DNA of 64,000 bases. It comes from Salipaludibacillus sp047795645 (GTDB lineage Bacteria; Bacillota; Bacilli; Bacillales; Salisediminibacteriaceae). The position numbers were made by a program, and so were the translations under genes. The stretch's first letter is position 1; each line of letters begins with the position of its first letter. Shown here piece after piece: positions 1 to 8,443 of the stretch. Under the pieces are notes generated by a model, which did not search any database, was not told the DNA's origin, and saw only the letters and a program-made list of their open reading frames with translations. The stretch covers positions 806,001-870,000 of the forward strand of contig NZ_CP181045.1 of the NCBI RefSeq assembly GCF_047795645.1. Direction: 5' to 3'.

Positions 1-287
1 TTAGTTGAAGCCATTGCATTTCCTGTTCTAAATTCTTCTTCAACATAAAAAGTATCTGATAAGCTAGCTAAATTATTATTTAAAAGCTTAGTTATGAAAT
101 CTGAAACAAGGTTATTATCAAACTTTTTTCTTATTTCATCGATCTGTGTGCCTTTTTTGATTTGTTTTAGAATATTAGTATGGTCTATATCGAGGGAATA
201 AAACACTTTATTATTAATATCATACAATAAAGAACCATTATTTCCAAATGTAACCACACTATATTTACTTAAGATAATGTAATTCAT
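1..287 (-). CDS. Partial CDS downstream of the radical SAM maturase; possible second peptide-modification enzyme or recognition protein
   Basis: Only the N-terminal 95 codons are in the window; the gene runs off the left edge. ATG at 287 follows a GGAGG site and starts 18 bases after the stop of the maturase gene, so the two form one operon. The visible part has a beta-rich start (VVTFGNNGSLLYDINNKVF) followed by predicted helices, which resembles the PqqD-like recognition region found at the start of many peptide-modifying radical SAM enzymes. By inference it is a second maturase, as in thuricin CD clusters, or a free-standing recognition protein. No catalytic motif is visible in the fragment. 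Confidence 0.55.
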   Translation of the reverse strand, partial: MNYIILSKYSVVTFGNNGSLLYDINNKVFYSLDIDHTNILKQIKKGTQIDEIRKKFDNNLVSDFITKLLNNNLASLSDTFYVEEEFRTGNAMAST

Positions 288-305
288 ATAAAAAACCTCC
301 CTTTA

Positions 306-1691
306 TTATTTATTTAATTCTGGCAAGAGTTTATTTATATTTACTCCATTTTCTATTAAATTCCAAATATATTTAAATTCTTGCTGAGTATCTTTTCTCA
401 TTTGATGACAATTAGGAACCATATTATTAAAGTCGAATTCTCCATTTTCATCTACAACTCCTGGATAACAAAATTCACACAAATTTTGAATCGGACAATT
501 CGCACATTTTTTAGTTATTTTACTTATATAATCATTAACCATATTTGAAATTCCCTTGACATTAAACCAATTCTCAACATCACCGATGGGTCTGCTCTGA
601 TTTATTCTTTCACAAACATGGAGTTTCCCTTTAAAATCTACCGCAATTTTATCACCAGGAATACATGCACCAGTGTAGGGCATTAGGTGTGATTTTCGAG
701 CTTCGGCAGGAATATTTCTAGAACGATTTAGTATTCTAAAAAAAGAAACATTAAATAGAATGTTAAGAAAGGGCTCGATGGATTCAATCTCTCTATGCAA
801 AAGCTGTTGCGTATATATTTCTCTAAGTTCAACTAAAGTTTCTAAAAATCTATTTTTTTCTTCAGAAGAATATCTCTCATACCAATTAGTAAATGAAGCA
901 CCCACTTGAGATATTCTAGCTATTTTTGGTAAAATATCACTGTTTATCAAAAAAAATTCTCTCATTTGGTGTAAATCAGTTCCTGAATCAACGGTAACTA
1001 ATAATTGGCAATAATCATCATAATACTCAGGATATAATGATTTAATCTTTTTTAAGTTTTTAATAATAATTTCGTAGGTGCCTGTGCCATCTCCAAATAC
1101 TCTTAATCTATCATGCTCTTCTTTATTACCATTGAGGCTAATTGACAAGATAAATTGATTTGTAGCTAAAAAATGTATTCTTTCTTCGTTTAATAAAGTG
1201 GCGTTTGTGGTAATAGAAAACATAATGGGGTTTTCATAGATGTCTTTAGAATAGTGAACTATATCTTTAATTAAGTTAAAATTTAGTAAAGGTTCTCCAC
1301 CATAAAAACCAATTAAAGGATACTCTAAGGGGAATTTGTATTTTCTAAATTTATAATTGTGGAGATATTTTTTAACTGCTTTTTTTGCGACTTGATTATT
1401 CATATATCCAATATTATGCGTTCTTTGATTCGAATAACTACCTGAATACACACAATATTCACATCTAATATTGCACGATTCAGTAACTAATAGGATAAGT
1501 TGACTACCACTATTACCTATTAAATATTTCTGAAGTTCCTTTTCGTCTAAATTAAAATTTTCTACCTTAGAATTTCCAAAAACAAAATTATTATGAATTT
1601 TGTGTTCATTAAAAGTTACATTCCCATTTATATCGTCATAATAATATGAATTATTTTTTTTCGTAGTAAAATAAAACCCTCTTTCTTCCAT
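306..1691 (-). CDS. Radical SAM/SPASM peptide maturase (sactipeptide-type)
   Basis: 461 aa. ATG at 1691 follows a GGAGG site. An N-terminal stretch of about 60 residues may bind the leader peptide. The radical SAM cluster motif CNIRCEYC lies near residue 75, with the Gly-rich FYGGEPLL motif downstream as in the family. The C-terminus is Cys-rich (CANCPIQNLCEFC, then a later PNC), the pattern of a SPASM domain that holds auxiliary Fe-S clusters. Such enzymes crosslink cysteine sulfur to an alpha or beta carbon in a ribosomal peptide. The gene lies just downstream of a Cys-rich 48-aa precursor on the same strand, which gives the likely substrate. Sactipeptide rather than ranthipeptide is inferred from the precursor. 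Confidence 0.88.
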   Translation of the reverse strand: MEERGFYFTTKKNNSYYYDDINGNVTFNEHKIHNNFVFGNSKVENFNLDEKELQKYLIGNSGSQLILLVTESCNIRCEYCVYSGSYSNQRTHNIGYMNNQVAKKAVKKYLHNYKFRKYKFPLEYPLIGFYGGEPLLNFNLIKDIVHYSKDIYENPIMFSITTNATLLNEERIHFLATNQFILSISLNGNKEEHDRLRVFGDGTGTYEIIIKNLKKIKSLYPEYYDDYCQLLVTVDSGTDLHQMREFFLINSDILPKIARISQVGASFTNWYERYSSEEKNRFLETLVELREIYTQQLLHREIESIEPFLNILFNVSFFRILNRSRNIPAEARKSHLMPYTGACIPGDKIAVDFKGKLHVCERINQSRPIGDVENWFNVKGISNMVNDYISKITKKCANCPIQNLCEFCYPGVVDENGEFDFNNMVPNCHQMRKDTQQEFKYIWNLIENGVNINKLLPELNK

Positions 1692-1920
1692 TGTTAAAAC
1701 CTCCCGTTAGAAACTTCTCACAATTTATTATTTTATTAACCTCCAAAAAATCTTTCTTTTGATTTAGGTTGTACCTAATAAGTAATACCTGTTTTTGTGT
1801 AGAAAAGTGGAACCATAGAGTTATTAAACTACTATAAATATTTAGTTAAACCATAGAAATCCAATAAATTATCGAAAAGAAACTCTAGACTTTTTACAGA
1901 GAAGCATAATGAATTTTAGA

Positions 1921-1966
1921 AAAGATATGTACATAAGTTAAGCTATTTATATATGCACATATCTTT
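1921..1966 (-). terminator. Stem-loop between precursor and maturase genes
   Basis: A perfect 10-bp inverted repeat (AAAGATATGT / ACATATCTTT) with a 26-nt loop lies just after the precursor stop on the minus strand. No long T run follows. It may be a partial terminator or an RNA-processing site that keeps precursor mRNA more abundant than maturase mRNA, an arrangement common in RiPP operons. Confidence 0.4.
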
Positions 1967-1979
1967 CTGGAAAACTGCT

Positions 1980-2126
1980 TTAATTTGAAAGGAAAGTAAA
2001 GTAGAACGAGCTAGTGCCAATTGCAAGTCCTGCTGGTCCCGCGGCTGCGCAACCTAAATAGCACGGTCCGGAACAACTCGCTGAGCATGCCCAACTCTCA
2101 GGGGAAACATCATTTATCTGTTCCAT
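1980..2126 (-). CDS. Sactipeptide-like precursor peptide, 48 aa
   Basis: A short ORF with ATG at 2126 behind a strong GGAGG site (spacing about 8) and stop TAA at 1980-1982. The peptide begins MEQINDVSPE, a plausible short leader, followed by a core starting SWAC. Cysteines lie at residues 14, 18, 22 and 26, giving a regular CX3CX3CX3C array. The rest is hydrophobic and rich in Ala, Gly and Ser/Thr and ends FYFTFLSN. This is the plan of hairpin sactipeptides: thuricin CD peptides have CX3CX3C and thurincin H has CX2C spacing with a similar short leader. Four thioether crosslinks to the C-terminal half are predicted. The radical SAM gene lies downstream on the same strand. The exact leader cleavage site and crosslink partners cannot be read from sequence. 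Confidence 0.82.
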   Translation of the reverse strand: MEQINDVSPESWACSASCSGPCYLGCAAAGPAGLAIGTSSFYFTFLSN

Positions 2127-2440
2127 TTCTTAACACCTCCTTATAAGTAAATATTTGCATATACAACCTCATAAAACAACATAAAATAGGATAAGTTCAT
2201 AATATATATACATAATGGAATTAAATTCTAATTATTATATTTTATACCATTAAAACTATATTAATATTAGTGATATGAGAATGATTGTTGAGGTAATTTG
2301 CATTGTGCTCAAATTAGAATGAATCGGTTTATTACGGAATAATTAATGTGGAACACCAATGATCTTAGATTCTACTTTAATAATTAACTCTCAGAATATG
2401 AAACAATACTAGATGTTTATATAATCAATCACTAATTTCT
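2127..2440. other. AT-rich region upstream of the precursor gene
   Basis: No gene is seen. The stretch must hold the promoter of the minus-strand bacteriocin operon, but several TA-rich hexamers are possible and none can be assigned with confidence. Confidence 0.4.
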
Positions 2441-2672
2441 GTTGCCAGCCCTGCCTCCAGTTCTGTATAACTTTACCGTAATGGAGGAATCTTTTGTGGG
2501 ACACGGACAGTACCTTGTCCCTGATAATTATCTGTAATTGTTTCGTTGCAAAGAAATAAATGAAATTATGTTGAATTTTTCAGGGGGTGTTTTATGTTGA
2601 TTCAGCAGGTGGGAGGAACGCCAGTGTGCCTGAGCCCCAGTGAGGTATAACATTACCGCACTGGGGCTCAGG
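2441..2672. repeat. Two palindromic elements of family A (one degenerate, one perfect)
   Basis: The copy at 2629-2672 has perfect 14-bp arms (CCTGAGCCCCAGTG / CACTGGGGCTCAGG) around a GGTATAAC-type loop. A degenerate relative with the same loop (TGTATAACTTTACCG) lies at 2441-2495. Related elements occur at 7001, 24581, 42639, 51525, 57392 and 59967. The perfect copy ends only a few bases before the broken 5' end of the dnaB fragment, so it sits at a rearrangement point. Confidence 0.75.
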
Positions 2673-2680
2673 TACTTTCT

Positions 2681-3457
2681 TTGACATATGACCGACTGAC
2701 GAATGGCCACAGTGAAGGCCAGTTCATCATCGTCGCCGCGAGGCCATCCGTTGGTAAAACCGCATTTGCCTTAAACGTCGCAATGGGTCATATGAAACAG
2801 AAAGCATTCGGACATTTGTATTCGCTAGAAATGAGCAAAGAGCAGTTTCTCAATCGAATGATTTCGACCAAAAGCCGAATCGACTCCCAGAAGCTGCGTG
2901 ATCCACAGAAACGGTTCGACGCCGCTGATTGGAACGCTTACTCCGAGGCCATCAGTGAGTTTACGAAGGAGAACTTGTACATTTGTGACCGCTCATCCGT
3001 GATGATTCCAGACATTTATGCGACCACAAGGAAGCTGATGCGACAGCACCCAGACATGCACCACTTCATTATTATTGACTACTTGCAGCTCTTAAAGTCA
3101 GCAACAAACAAACAGAACCGTCAAGAAGAAGTGAGCGAAATTTCGCGCTCGTTGAAAGCAATGGCCCGCGAACTAGGCGTCCCTGTCATCGCCCTATCCC
3201 AGTTATCACGAGGAGTCGAATCACGTTCCGATAAACGTCCGAATCTCTCAGACTTACGCGAATCAGGGAGCCTCGAACAAGACGCTGATGTCGTCGCATT
3301 TCTCTACCGCGACGACTATTACAACCGAAACGATGTCTCAGACAACACGATCGAAATCATCATCACCAAACAACGCGAAGGCCCCGTCGGCACCGTGGAA
3401 CTAACCTATCAGAAAGAATACAACTTGTTTGTCAATCGAGACGAAACGACAGCATAG
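2681..3457 (+). pseudogene. dnaB: Replicative DNA helicase DnaB, C-terminal ATPase domain only (5'-truncated)
   Basis: About 258 codons matching the RecA-like C-terminal half of DnaB. Visible are IIVAARPSVGKTAFALNVA (Walker A), IIIDYLQLL (Walker B), LSQLSRGVESR and LRESGSLEQDADVVAFLYR. The N-terminal helical domain and linker of a full DnaB (about 450 aa) are missing. The match starts immediately after a family-A palindrome, and no good ribosome site precedes the first possible start (TTG 2681). A dispensable prophage or plasmid origin is likely, since the composition is clearly GC-richer than the flanks and a small unknown gene follows with its own AGGAGG. Probably non-functional. Confidence 0.8.
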
Positions 3458-3469
3458 GAGGAAAACACA

Positions 3470-3736
3470 ATGGCCCCCCCAAAGATCAAAGACGTCTATC
3501 AAGAAGCCGTCATAGAAGACTTTTCAAGCCTGATCTATTTCATCGAATGGCTTGTCTACGAACAGAAAGCCGCGACGATGGATCGCGACGCCCGCAACAT
3601 TGATGTCATCTTAGCTAAATACGGTCCCACCCTCAATCCCCATATCGCAGCCTATAAAGCCAAAGTAGAAGGCCAGGTCGTTCCAGATCCTTTGGGGAAA
3701 ATCGAGACGGAAGAGCACAACGTTGAACAAACATAG
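3470..3736 (+). CDS. Small phage-type protein of unknown function
   Basis: 88 aa, starting at ATG 3470, 12 bases after the dnaB stop, with an AGGAGG site. The protein is helical and charged with no recognised motif. It shares the higher GC content of the dnaB fragment, so the two probably came together from a phage replication module. Its last 15 codons and the region beyond are repeated in degraded form at 4203 and 19447 (family D), where the rest of the gene is absent. Confidence 0.55.
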   Translation: MAPPKIKDVYQEAVIEDFSSLIYFIEWLVYEQKAATMDRDARNIDVILAKYGPTLNPHIAAYKAKVEGQVVPDPLGKIETEEHNVEQT

Positions 3737-3875
3737 GAGGAGCCTTTGAATCTTGATGGAAGTGGGATTCAGAGGTTTTTTGGTTTTGGAGCAGGTTGGG
3801 AGTTTTGATTTGAACGGAGTTTTGGGGATCCTTGATACAAGATTTATGATAGTGGAGGGTTTTGTTTATGGTTAT
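3683..3875 (+). repeat. Family D repeat, copy 1 (3' end of the small phage gene plus trailer)
   Basis: This roughly 190-bp stretch runs from the last codons of the 88-aa gene (CCTTTGGGGAAAATCG) through the GAATCTTGATGG...GATTCAGAGG stem and the GATACAAGATTTAT segment. The same order of blocks recurs at 4203-4395 and 19447-19652. This copy is attached to the coding sequence and so is the likely source. The GAATC/GATTC stem followed by a T-rich run may act as the terminator of the dnaB operon. Confidence 0.6.
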
Positions 3876-3903
3876 TTAGAGCTTTAGAAAGTTTTGCGAT
3901 AAG

Positions 3904-4075
3904 AAATCGCAGGGACGGTTCTAGTGTTTAAAAAAGATATTTCGCCTCGTGAAAAATGTATAATGTTCGTTTCATAGATAAGAACTCCGATAGGTACTGA
4001 CACACAACTCATAATGATTTCCGAATTTATTTAAGAAAAGAAAGATTCTTTTTCCGGAATCGTCCCCTTGGTTGT
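3904..4075 (-). repeat. Family B element (GGGACGGTTC...), copy 1
   Basis: It begins GGGACGGTTCTAG and continues with AATGTATAATGTTCG and GAACTCCGATAG blocks, ending near CGTCCCCTTGGTTG. Its reverse complement matches the elements at 60020 and 61504. The GGGACGGTT / AACCGTCCC ends give it the form of a small non-autonomous mobile element. Similar sequences in Bacillaceae are often linked to Y1/REP-associated transposases, but none is present here. Confidence 0.6.
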
Positions 4076-4202
4076 GATACCAAAAAAGGACTACTCATCG
4101 CAGTCCATTTAGTTTATTAAGTGTTCTATTTTATTTCGAACACTATTTAATACTTCTGTGTTCACTTTGCCAAATCTTTTTCTAATAATTACTTTTGAAA
4201 GT

Positions 4203-4395
4203 CGTCTCAGAGCCTTTGGGGAAAATGGAGATGGAAGAGCAGAACATTGAACGAGCATAATGAAAGCCTTTGAATCTGGATGTTTGTCAGGTTCAGAGAT
4301 GTTTTTGGTTTTGAAACAGGTGGGGAGTGATGTTCGGAACAATGCTCAAGGTTTTTTGATACAAGATTTATCGTAGTTGAGAGTTCTTTAGCTGA
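4203..4395 (+). repeat. Family D repeat, copy 2
   Basis: Repeats the blocks of 3683-3875: GCCTTTGGGGAAAATGG, GAATCTGGATG...GGTTCAGAG, then TTGATACAAGATTTAT. It is closer to the copy at 19447 than to the copy attached to the phage gene, which suggests that copies 2 and 3 are a secondary duplication. No gene is seen in 4396-4725. Confidence 0.6.
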
Positions 4396-4725
4396 GGAAG
4401 ATGCGAGGGTTCTTCGACACTCTAAATCACAGGGACGTTAGCATCTAGATAGAGATGGATAATAATTGAAGATATATATTGTTATTAAAACCATAATATG
4501 GAATAATAAAAAGAGAGTCACTATCGTATCTTATGTCATTTTCTAATTGAAAAAGGAAAGACATTGAAACACAACTAATTCTATGAATATAAGTGTTTTT
4601 TGCTCGGTGTATCAAAGTTAAAATCGTCTGTCACCGATATAGCAGTGAAACGATCAAGAGTTAGCATCATCCTATCACCCTAATTTTGGTCCACAGCCAA
4701 TACGCTAAAGAAGAAAGGAAATTCT

Positions 4726-6549
4726 ATGGGACATAAAGTAGATTTATCAGAAGTGATAAACTTCTCCGATGAATTTAAATCAACATCTGAAGATATAACC
4801 GTCAGTCTATTAAAAGTAGCACAGAACATCGAAGACATTTGCAATATGAGTTCTTTTTCTGGGAAAACCGCAGACCAGGCCAAATTATATTTTAGTGATT
4901 TTCATCTGACGATGTTGACCACTTTTAACGGATTGTTAAATGATCTTTATCAAAATTTGAATCAACACATAGAAGATTTTCAATCAAAGGTTGATGAAAG
5001 TAGTAAAACGATTATTAATAGTGACTATGTTAGGGACACCATGGAAGATCTTCATGAACAAAATGAAGCTTTAGAAGTACTTCATAATGAAGTGAGTAAC
5101 ATCATTCGTAGTGTTTCAGATATTAGCAGTGCAACGACGCCGTCCTTCCGTTTCGTTAAGGATGATCATGATATGGCGATAGACGTAGCCGAGAATGTCC
5201 TAGAAGATGTCCAATCATTCACAAGTGTAGGTCGACGTAGCTCGGCAGAAATAGAGAGCCTATTACAAGAGATCAGAACAACGTTAAATCATGCGAGGGC
5301 TGTAAGTGGCAGTGCTAGGTTTACAGATTACAAAGGAGGAGAAACCACTGTAGGATTGGCCGCACTTAAAGAGTATAATAAAACAATAGGAACGCCTGTG
5401 GAAGTAAATCAAGATTCCATTAAAAAAATGTCTTTAATGGAGATTAAGCATTTAAACGACGCTGCAGTAAAAGGTATGGATGAGAGAAATCAGAAGATTT
5501 TAAATCGTGCTTATACAGATCTTATAAGTGAAAAAATTGATCGAGCAACTTACTATAATATTTTCGTAACGATGAAAATATTGAGCCAAGGGGGTGTAAG
5601 TCGTCTAAGTGTCAATCAAAGAAAGTTAGAGATAGACACTTGGTGGGATAAAACGGTTACCAATAGCGTTCGTCAAACGGAATATATTTGGAAATTGGGA
5701 TCCGGAATATACAAAGCCAAAGCTAGCACTAACGGGAATGTTGAACGAAAAGTTATTTCAGCAGTGACAGATTTTATACCTGGTGTTAGTAACGTGAAGG
5801 CCGGTTATGAAACTGTGTTTGGAGTTGAACTAATTACTGGGCGTGAATTAGACTCCTGGGAACGCGCATTAGCTGGTACCCGGATTATTACGGGATCTAA
5901 ATCCACTAGAAATAACGAGAATGTTAATCATCCCAAAGAAACTTGGTGGGATAAAACGGTTACCAATAGACTTCGCCAAGCGGAATTTATTTGGAAAGTA
6001 GGATCCGGGCTATACAAAGCCAAAGCTAGCAATAACAAGGATGTTGAACGAGAGATGGCTTCAATAGCGGCTGATCTTGCACCTGGGATTAGTAACGTGA
6101 AGGCAGGCTATGAAACGGTGTTTGCATCTGATCCGATTACTGGGCGTGAACTAGAATCTTGGGAACGTGCATTAGCTGGTGCAGGGATTATTGGGGGGCC
6201 ATTAATCAAGGGCGTCAAACATGGTGGTAAATTTATTAAGGGTCCGGTTAAAGTTGTAAATGGATTTGAAGCTAAGGTACATCCAGGGAAGCAAGGGAAA
6301 CATATAGAAGGTCACTCTAACTATCAATCTGGAAAAAGTATTTTAACTGGTGACTCGCAGAAATTACTAGACTCTCATGCTGGAACAGGTAAAACGATTG
6401 GACAAAACAAAGAACGTGTGGATTTTGGACAAGTAATTGGAAAATATGTTGACCCAAGTACTGGTCAAGCATTAGATACAACTAAAGGAATTATTCACTA
6501 TTCAAAAACAGGTGCACATATAGTGCCTTCAAACCCAATTAGTTGGTAA
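4726..6549 (+). CDS. LXG-domain polymorphic toxin with a type-50-like C-terminal tip
   Basis: 607 aa, ATG 4726 after an AAAGGA site. Residues 1-230 are the helical LXG region (starts MGHKVDLSEVINFSDEF), which directs secretion by the type VII (Esx) system in Firmicutes. Residues about 300-500 hold two near-copies of a module starting WWDKTVTN and running through SNVKAGYETVF to ITGRELxSWERALAG, a pre-toxin motif. The last 90 residues carry VHPGKQGKHIEGH, GKSILTGD, NKERVDFGQVIG and a terminal HYSKTGAHIVP, the pattern I associate with polymorphic toxin type 50 (predicted RNase, BECR-like fold). The target would be RNA in competing bacteria. The next gene is the likely immunity protein. Nuclease activity is family knowledge, not seen directly. 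Confidence 0.88.
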   Translation: MGHKVDLSEVINFSDEFKSTSEDITVSLLKVAQNIEDICNMSSFSGKTADQAKLYFSDFHLTMLTTFNGLLNDLYQNLNQHIEDFQSKVDESSKTIINSDYVRDTMEDLHEQNEALEVLHNEVSNIIRSVSDISSATTPSFRFVKDDHDMAIDVAENVLEDVQSFTSVGRRSSAEIESLLQEIRTTLNHARAVSGSARFTDYKGGETTVGLAALKEYNKTIGTPVEVNQDSIKKMSLMEIKHLNDAAVKGMDERNQKILNRAYTDLISEKIDRATYYNIFVTMKILSQGGVSRLSVNQRKLEIDTWWDKTVTNSVRQTEYIWKLGSGIYKAKASTNGNVERKVISAVTDFIPGVSNVKAGYETVFGVELITGRELDSWERALAGTRIITGSKSTRNNENVNHPKETWWDKTVTNRLRQAEFIWKVGSGLYKAKASNNKDVEREMASIAADLAPGISNVKAGYETVFASDPITGRELESWERALAGAGIIGGPLIKGVKHGGKFIKGPVKVVNGFEAKVHPGKQGKHIEGHSNYQSGKSILTGDSQKLLDSHAGTGKTIGQNKERVDFGQVIGKYVDPSTGQALDTTKGIIHYSKTGAHIVPSNPISW

Positions 6550-6575
6550 ATATCTTAAGAGGAGGGTATATTATT

Positions 6576-6893
6576 ATGGAGCTTGATGACCTTCATGTGG
6601 CGTTACTTCAAAGTATTAAAAATACATATACGTTAATGTTTGAATGGGAAAATGGATTGAAGTTTAAAGGGAAGGTGGATACGTCTTACGAAACCGATAA
6701 TGGATTGGAAATGGATGAACCAGGATATGTAGAATATTATGCATGTGCTGTAGAAATTCAGGAAATTATCAACCAGCCAGAATTAGTAGGGGACAACATA
6801 AAAGTAGGAAATCTCATAGAAGTTTCAATTTATAATGACCTGTTAAGTGTCTCCAAGGATGATGGAACTGTTATTTGGTATAGAAATAAATAA
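6576..6893 (+). CDS. Probable immunity protein for the LXG toxin
   Basis: 105 aa, acidic. ATG at 6576 was chosen because it follows AAGAGGAGG; an in-frame upstream start would overlap the toxin stop without a ribosome site. It begins MELDDLHVALLQS and has a beta-rich centre. No family was recognised. A small acidic protein translated right after a toxin gene is the usual place and size for its cognate immunity protein, so the role is inferred from position. Confidence 0.7.
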   Translation: MELDDLHVALLQSIKNTYTLMFEWENGLKFKGKVDTSYETDNGLEMDEPGYVEYYACAVEIQEIINQPELVGDNIKVGNLIEVSIYNDLLSVSKDDGTVIWYRNK

Positions 6894-7000
6894 ATTGAAT
6901 TAAAACATATTCCTTGATTGGCTTACATGCCTTTTAAGGTTCTTTTTTATGGTGGGCTACCTAGTGCAGAATAAACGGACATCACCATCGAGATTTTTAA

Positions 7001-7047
7001 GTACGTGATCCCCAGTGTTTTAAAGCACTGGGGGTCACGTACTTTTT
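7001..7047. terminator. Family-A palindrome acting as terminator after the toxin-immunity pair
   Basis: 17-bp arms with one mismatch (GTACGTGATCCCCAGTG / CACTGGGGGTCACGTAC) followed by a run of five T. It can fold into a strong Rho-independent terminator. A degenerate relative with the GGTATAACTTTAAAG loop lies at about 7143-7190. Apart from these, 6894-7340 shows no gene. Confidence 0.7.
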
Positions 7048-7340
7048 CAAAGTGGTAAATTTCGTGGGAATTGCTGGTAAAAAACACGACAGAGGTGGTA
7101 TATTCTTGTGGCTATAGTCAGAAACGGAGCATATATTATTGAGTTCCTGATGTCCAATCCGGTATAACTTTAAAGAGTGCTCGGCGACTAAGAACCATGT
7201 CTAGTGAATAAGTTTTTCCATGAACGGTAACCTCCATACTATGATATGACATTTCTCTAGGGGAGTTGCTAAAAAAGGATAATTACCTTTTTCAGCGAAT
7301 ATATTACAACAGAGAGTTGGGTATACAAGGGGGAAATGAT

Positions 7341-8345
7341 ATGCCGTTGAGTAACCGAAAAAGATTGTTAATGGTGATGGATGTTTTGAGAAGAGAAACT
7401 GACGGGGATCATCCTTTAATGATGAGAGAATTGAAGAGAAAAATGGAAGACTTATCTGGAGAAGACTTAGGGGAAACAGGATTACGAGATGATTTGAAAT
7501 TCTTAGAGCAATCAGATGATTTTCTAGTAGATACATACCTTGAAACAAATGGTCTGGCAAAGCAATACTTTTATGACAGTCGAACCTTTAATTTGAATGA
7601 ATTAAGGCTCCTTATTGATGCTGTCACATCTGCCCGATTCATCACAAAAAACGAAACAAGCAACATGATTGATAAACTCCTCAAGCTTACAAGTATTCAT
7701 CAAACCAACCAATTGAGCAATCACTTGAAAATTGATGACCTGGTGAAAAGTGACAACCAGCAAATCAAATACTTCATTTTCCACATTCATCAAGCCATTT
7801 CAGCTAGTAAAACCATTACTTTTCAGTACGGGCGATACAATATTGAGAAAAAATATTTCTTAAGTCGCGACGGCGCTTATTACAACATCAATCCTTATGA
7901 ACTCATTTGGAACAACGATTACTACTATCTTGTAGGGAAGAAGCAAGATACAGGTGACCTTCGTCATTTTCGCGTCGACAGAATGAAAAATGTCAGTGTC
8001 ACTCAAGAATTATTTGTACGCGATCCTTCATTTAATCCTACAGACTACGTAGGGAAGTTATTTCATATGTACAGCGGGGATGACGAAATGGTCGAAATCG
8101 TGTTCGATAACCACTTAATCAACGTGATCATCGATCGTTTCGGGACAAACGTTCATATAACATCTTATAGCGAGACATCATTCTTGTTGAAAACGAGAGC
8201 AACGGTCAGTGAAGGACTGCTCCGATGGGTATTAACCTGGGGATCTGACGCAAAGGTGTTGAAACCTGATTCACTTGTTCAAAAAATGCAATCTGAAGCG
8301 AAAAAAATGATTGTTCAATATTCTAAGGATTCATCAACTAATTAA
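7341..8345 (+). CDS. WYL-domain transcriptional regulator
   Basis: 334 aa. ATG 7341 was chosen because AAGGGGG lies 6-8 bases upstream; the frame is open further but without a site. The N-terminus (MPLSNRKRLLMVMDVLRRET) is a winged-helix DNA-binding region. The middle (ISASKTITFQYGRY, then NPYELIWNNDYYYLVG and RHFRVDRM) is a WYL ligand-sensing domain, followed by a C-terminal WCX-like extension. WYL proteins often control phage-defence operons in response to nucleic acid or nucleotide signals. Here it precedes a DUF1643-like gene and the Wadjet operon on the same strand, so it may control them. Operators were not identified. Confidence 0.82.
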   Translation: MPLSNRKRLLMVMDVLRRETDGDHPLMMRELKRKMEDLSGEDLGETGLRDDLKFLEQSDDFLVDTYLETNGLAKQYFYDSRTFNLNELRLLIDAVTSARFITKNETSNMIDKLLKLTSIHQTNQLSNHLKIDDLVKSDNQQIKYFIFHIHQAISASKTITFQYGRYNIEKKYFLSRDGAYYNINPYELIWNNDYYYLVGKKQDTGDLRHFRVDRMKNVSVTQELFVRDPSFNPTDYVGKLFHMYSGDDEMVEIVFDNHLINVIIDRFGTNVHITSYSETSFLLKTRATVSEGLLRWVLTWGSDAKVLKPDSLVQKMQSEAKKMIVQYSKDSSTN

Positions 8346-8443
8346 CCCCCTTTAAAAAACTACAGGGTCTATAGCACTTGTTGACTTATACTTTGGTTAT
8401 CTCATTGAATGGAATGCAGTCACATTAGAGGAGGGAATAAGAA

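Noticed and set aside
4109..4342. Minus-strand ORFs starting MFRTSLPTCFKTK at 4342 and 19600
   Set aside because: Both are the complement of the family D repeat, without ribosome sites.
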